A stretch of DNA of 64,000 nucleotides, taken from Sphingosinicella microcystinivorans. GTDB lineage: Bacteria; Pseudomonadota; Alphaproteobacteria; Sphingomonadales; Sphingomonadaceae. Shown here piece by piece: positions 62,567 to 64,000 of this stretch. Within the stretch, counting starts at the first letter, position 1, and every line of letters begins with the position of its first letter. The notes under the pieces are model-generated. The model was not told where the DNA came from and did not search any database. It was given only the letters and a program-made list of their open reading frames with translations. The DNA lies in contig NZ_RBWX01000008.1 in the NCBI RefSeq assembly GCF_003634215.1, positions 186,001 through 250,000 of the forward strand, read 5' to 3'. The position numbers and the translations under genes are program-made.

Positions 62567-63151
62567 CTATCGCGGCTTCACGAGGCGGTCGATAATCGCG
62601 ACCGCCTCTTCAGTCGCTGCTTCGGTTGATTGGCCCGAAAGAGCCGCAAGCCACGACATGCCGATGCCCACCGCGGAGACGGCGCGCACCGTCTCTTCCG
62701 GCGTCCCGGCAATTTCGGCGCCGCCGCTCTTCACCAGCGCCTCCAAAACCTGCCGCTGCTCGGCGAGATTGCGTTCGATGACGGGGCGGATCGCCGCGCG
62801 CAGATAATCCGCTGAAAGCGCCGCCGCCATCAGCTGCAGCATGGCCCTGTCCAGCGCGGCGGAGCTGAGCCCGCTCGGTCGCTTTTCCTTCATCAGCCCT
62901 GCCCGGTAATCCGTCCAGTCTTTCGGAACCGGCACTGCAGCCTCGTGCGTCGAAAAATGCTCGAGCACAGCGACCACGAGGTCCTCCTTGTTTGCGAAGT
63001 AACGATAAATCGTTCCCGCGCTCAGCCCTGCGGCCTTGCGGATATGTTCGATCGACGTGCCTTCAACGCCATGGGCTGCAATGCAGCTCAGCGCCGCCCG
63101 CAGGATGCGCTCCCGCTGTGCCGCCATATGGGTGGAATCGCGCTTCGGCAT
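62567..63151 (-). CDS. TetR-family regulator divergent from an amidohydrolase
   Basis: 194 residues from the ATG at 63151 with GGGAGGA upstream. The HTH is RERILRAALSCIAAHGVEGT, then IEHIRKAAGLSAGTIYRYFA with NKEDLVVAVLEHF after it. The C-terminal domain fits the TetR_C_6/BetI-like group. Two identical-form inverted repeats (63198-63213 and 63247-63262) sit between it and the divergent amidohydrolase gene, so it very probably represses that gene. Confidence 0.92.
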   Translation of the reverse strand: MPKRDSTHMAAQRERILRAALSCIAAHGVEGTSIEHIRKAAGLSAGTIYRYFANKEDLVVAVLEHFSTHEAAVPVPKDWTDYRAGLMKEKRPSGLSSAALDRAMLQLMAAALSADYLRAAIRPVIERNLAEQRQVLEALVKSGGAEIAGTPEETVRAVSAVGIGMSWLAALSGQSTEAATEEAVAIIDRLVKPR

Positions 63152-63197
63152 TCGTTTCCTCCCTGTTCGTGAAAGATTGTACGGCACCTGCAACAAG

Positions 63198-63213
63198 ATG
63201 AACAGAAATTCAT
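63198..63213. promoter_or_regulatory. Candidate operator ATGAA-CAGAAA-TTCAT
   Basis: A perfect five-base inverted repeat with a six-base spacer, 47 bases before the TetR start. The same form is found 49 bases further along at 63247. Confidence 0.6.
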
Positions 63214-63246
63214 TTTTTCTTGACGGCCATCCTGAAATGACAAAAG

Positions 63247-63262
63247 ATGAATGGAGGTTCAT
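63247..63262. promoter_or_regulatory. Candidate operator ATGAA-TGGAGG-TTCAT
   Basis: The second copy of the ATGAA-N6-TTCAT palindrome, 20 bases before the amidohydrolase start. The repetition of arms and spacer length with an unrelated spacer sequence supports a true regulator site. Confidence 0.6.
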
Positions 63263-63282
63263 TTAATTGGGGGGTGGAGTCG

Positions 63283-64000
63283 ATGATCTGGTCAAAATGG
63301 GCGCGCGCCGTGCGTTTTTCCGCGCTGGCGGGCGCTGTCCTTTTCAGCGGCGGTGGGGCGTATGCGGAGCCAGCCCCGCGCGCCGATCACCACATGCATA
63401 TCCAGAGCGCGCTCGTCACCGATTGGCTGCAGGAAATACAGAAGGTGATGCCCGCTGCCTTTGAAGGTCTCTCCGGCGACATCCTCAAGGTACGCGCGGG
63501 CAGCGATGCCGTGCATGAACTCGATCGCGCGGGCATCCAGCGGGGCGTGCTGCTCTCCGCCGGCTACATGTTCGGCTTTTCCGCCATCCCGCTCGCACCG
63601 GAGGAGATCGCTCGGCGGATGCGCGCCGAGAATCGCTTCAACGTCGATCAGGCCCTCGCCTCGAACGGCCGCCTCGTCGCGTTTGTCGGCATCAATCCGT
63701 TTCTCGACAACGCGCTCGGCGAACTCGAATACTGGTCGCGTCAGCCCGGTGCTTCGGGTGTAAAGCTCCACCTCGGCAACAGCGGCTTTGATCTCGGCAA
63801 CCCTGACCAGGTCAAAATGCTGGCGGCGTTCTTCGGGTCCGCCAGAAAGGCGCGGATGCCGCTTGTCGTTCACCTGCGCGGCGCGGCGCCGTTCACCAAC
63901 GCGAACCTCACCACGTTCATCGATACGGTGCTCTCCGAGGCGGGTGATCTTCCCGTGCAGATCGCGCATGGCGGCAGCTTCGGCGGCATCGATGCGGCAA
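63283..64000 (+). CDS. Exported amidohydrolase (amidohydrolase_2 type), 3' end outside window
   Basis: The frame opens with ATG at 63283, with GGTGGAG upstream, and runs off the right edge, giving 239 residues. A signal peptide (RFSALAGAVLFSGGGAYA) precedes RADHHMHIQSALVTDWLQEI with the HxH metal site. GVKLHLGNSGFDL (active-site Lys), LVVHLRGAAPF and VQIAHGGSFGG (His ligands) follow the TIM-barrel metal-dependent hydrolase pattern. It should act in the periplasm; the substrate is unknown. The divergent TetR protein probably controls it. Confidence 0.85.
   Translation, partial: MIWSKWARAVRFSALAGAVLFSGGGAYAEPAPRADHHMHIQSALVTDWLQEIQKVMPAAFEGLSGDILKVRAGSDAVHELDRAGIQRGVLLSAGYMFGFSAIPLAPEEIARRMRAENRFNVDQALASNGRLVAFVGINPFLDNALGELEYWSRQPGASGVKLHLGNSGFDLGNPDQVKMLAAFFGSARKARMPLVVHLRGAAPFTNANLTTFIDTVLSEAGDLPVQIAHGGSFGGIDAA

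Overview
The window is a GC-rich, densely coded chromosomal segment of an alphaproteobacterium, most likely a sphingomonad (Sphingomonadales). The signs are four TonB-dependent receptors in 64 kb, a PEP-CTERM surface protein, a CIO-type cytochrome bd oxidase with a DUF2474 companion, two small DUF465 genes, an Flp pilin and many GTG/TTG starts. There is no rRNA, transposase, integrase or CRISPR array. One tRNA (Gly, TCC) is present.

Region by region. 1-5.8 kb holds two divergent penicillin-acylase-type Ntn hydrolases, an XRE-cupin regulator and a lipoprotein D-aminoacylase: a block for opening N-acyl amide bonds. 5.7-11.7 kb holds a Rossmann/DUF2520 protein and an Lrp regulator, divergent from a Leu/Phe-type dehydrogenase and the E1alpha, E1beta and E2 subunits of a branched-chain 2-oxoacid dehydrogenase (amino acid to acyl-CoA). 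11.7-18.4 kb holds a cyclophilin, ferredoxin-NADP reductase behind a Fur-like box, cydAB plus DUF2474, a PilZ protein, a candidate small RNA with a strong terminator, a LysR regulator, a small exported protein and tRNA-Gly. 18.4-38.5 kb is the most striking part. Two paralogous TetR regulators face outward and bracket two convergent operons. The + operon encodes a TonB receptor, cytochrome c, the large and small subunits of a TTQ amine dehydrogenase with MauE and MauD maturation proteins, and a second cytochrome c. The - operon encodes aldehyde dehydrogenase, phenylacetate-CoA ligase, a TonB receptor, two exported YtcJ-like amidohydrolases, an exported MBL-HD fusion, an HDAC-family deacetylase and an exported unknown. 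I read it as a pathway that imports N-acylated arylalkylamines, frees the amine in the periplasm, oxidises it to the aldehyde and passes electrons to cytochrome c, then makes the acid and the aryl-CoA in the cytoplasm. Both TetR promoter regions carry a TCGAA-N4-TTCGA palindrome.

38.5-43.7 kb holds a second Lrp regulator, an RBBP9-type hydrolase-YezD-TonB receptor set (perhaps sulfur related), a TPR protein and two DUF465 genes. 43.7-49.5 kb is a cytochrome c maturation operon (ccmC-D-E, then a lipid kinase, then ccmF-G-H-I), which would serve the cytochromes of the amine island. 49.7-57.7 kb holds an M3 peptidase, a PEP-CTERM protein behind a consensus sigma-54 promoter, a DEAD-box helicase, DUF4242, a membrane protein, DUF2061 and MgtC/DUF4010 genes. 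57.7-61.4 kb is a haem-type TonB receptor with DUF6607 behind a Fur-like palindrome, divergent from an unknown gene. The end carries an Flp pilin, a glutathione S-transferase, and a TetR regulator divergent from an exported amidohydrolase cut by the window edge, with two copies of ATGAA-N6-TTCAT between them.

All calls come from reading the sequence; no database search was run. Family assignments rest on remembered motifs and gene context.
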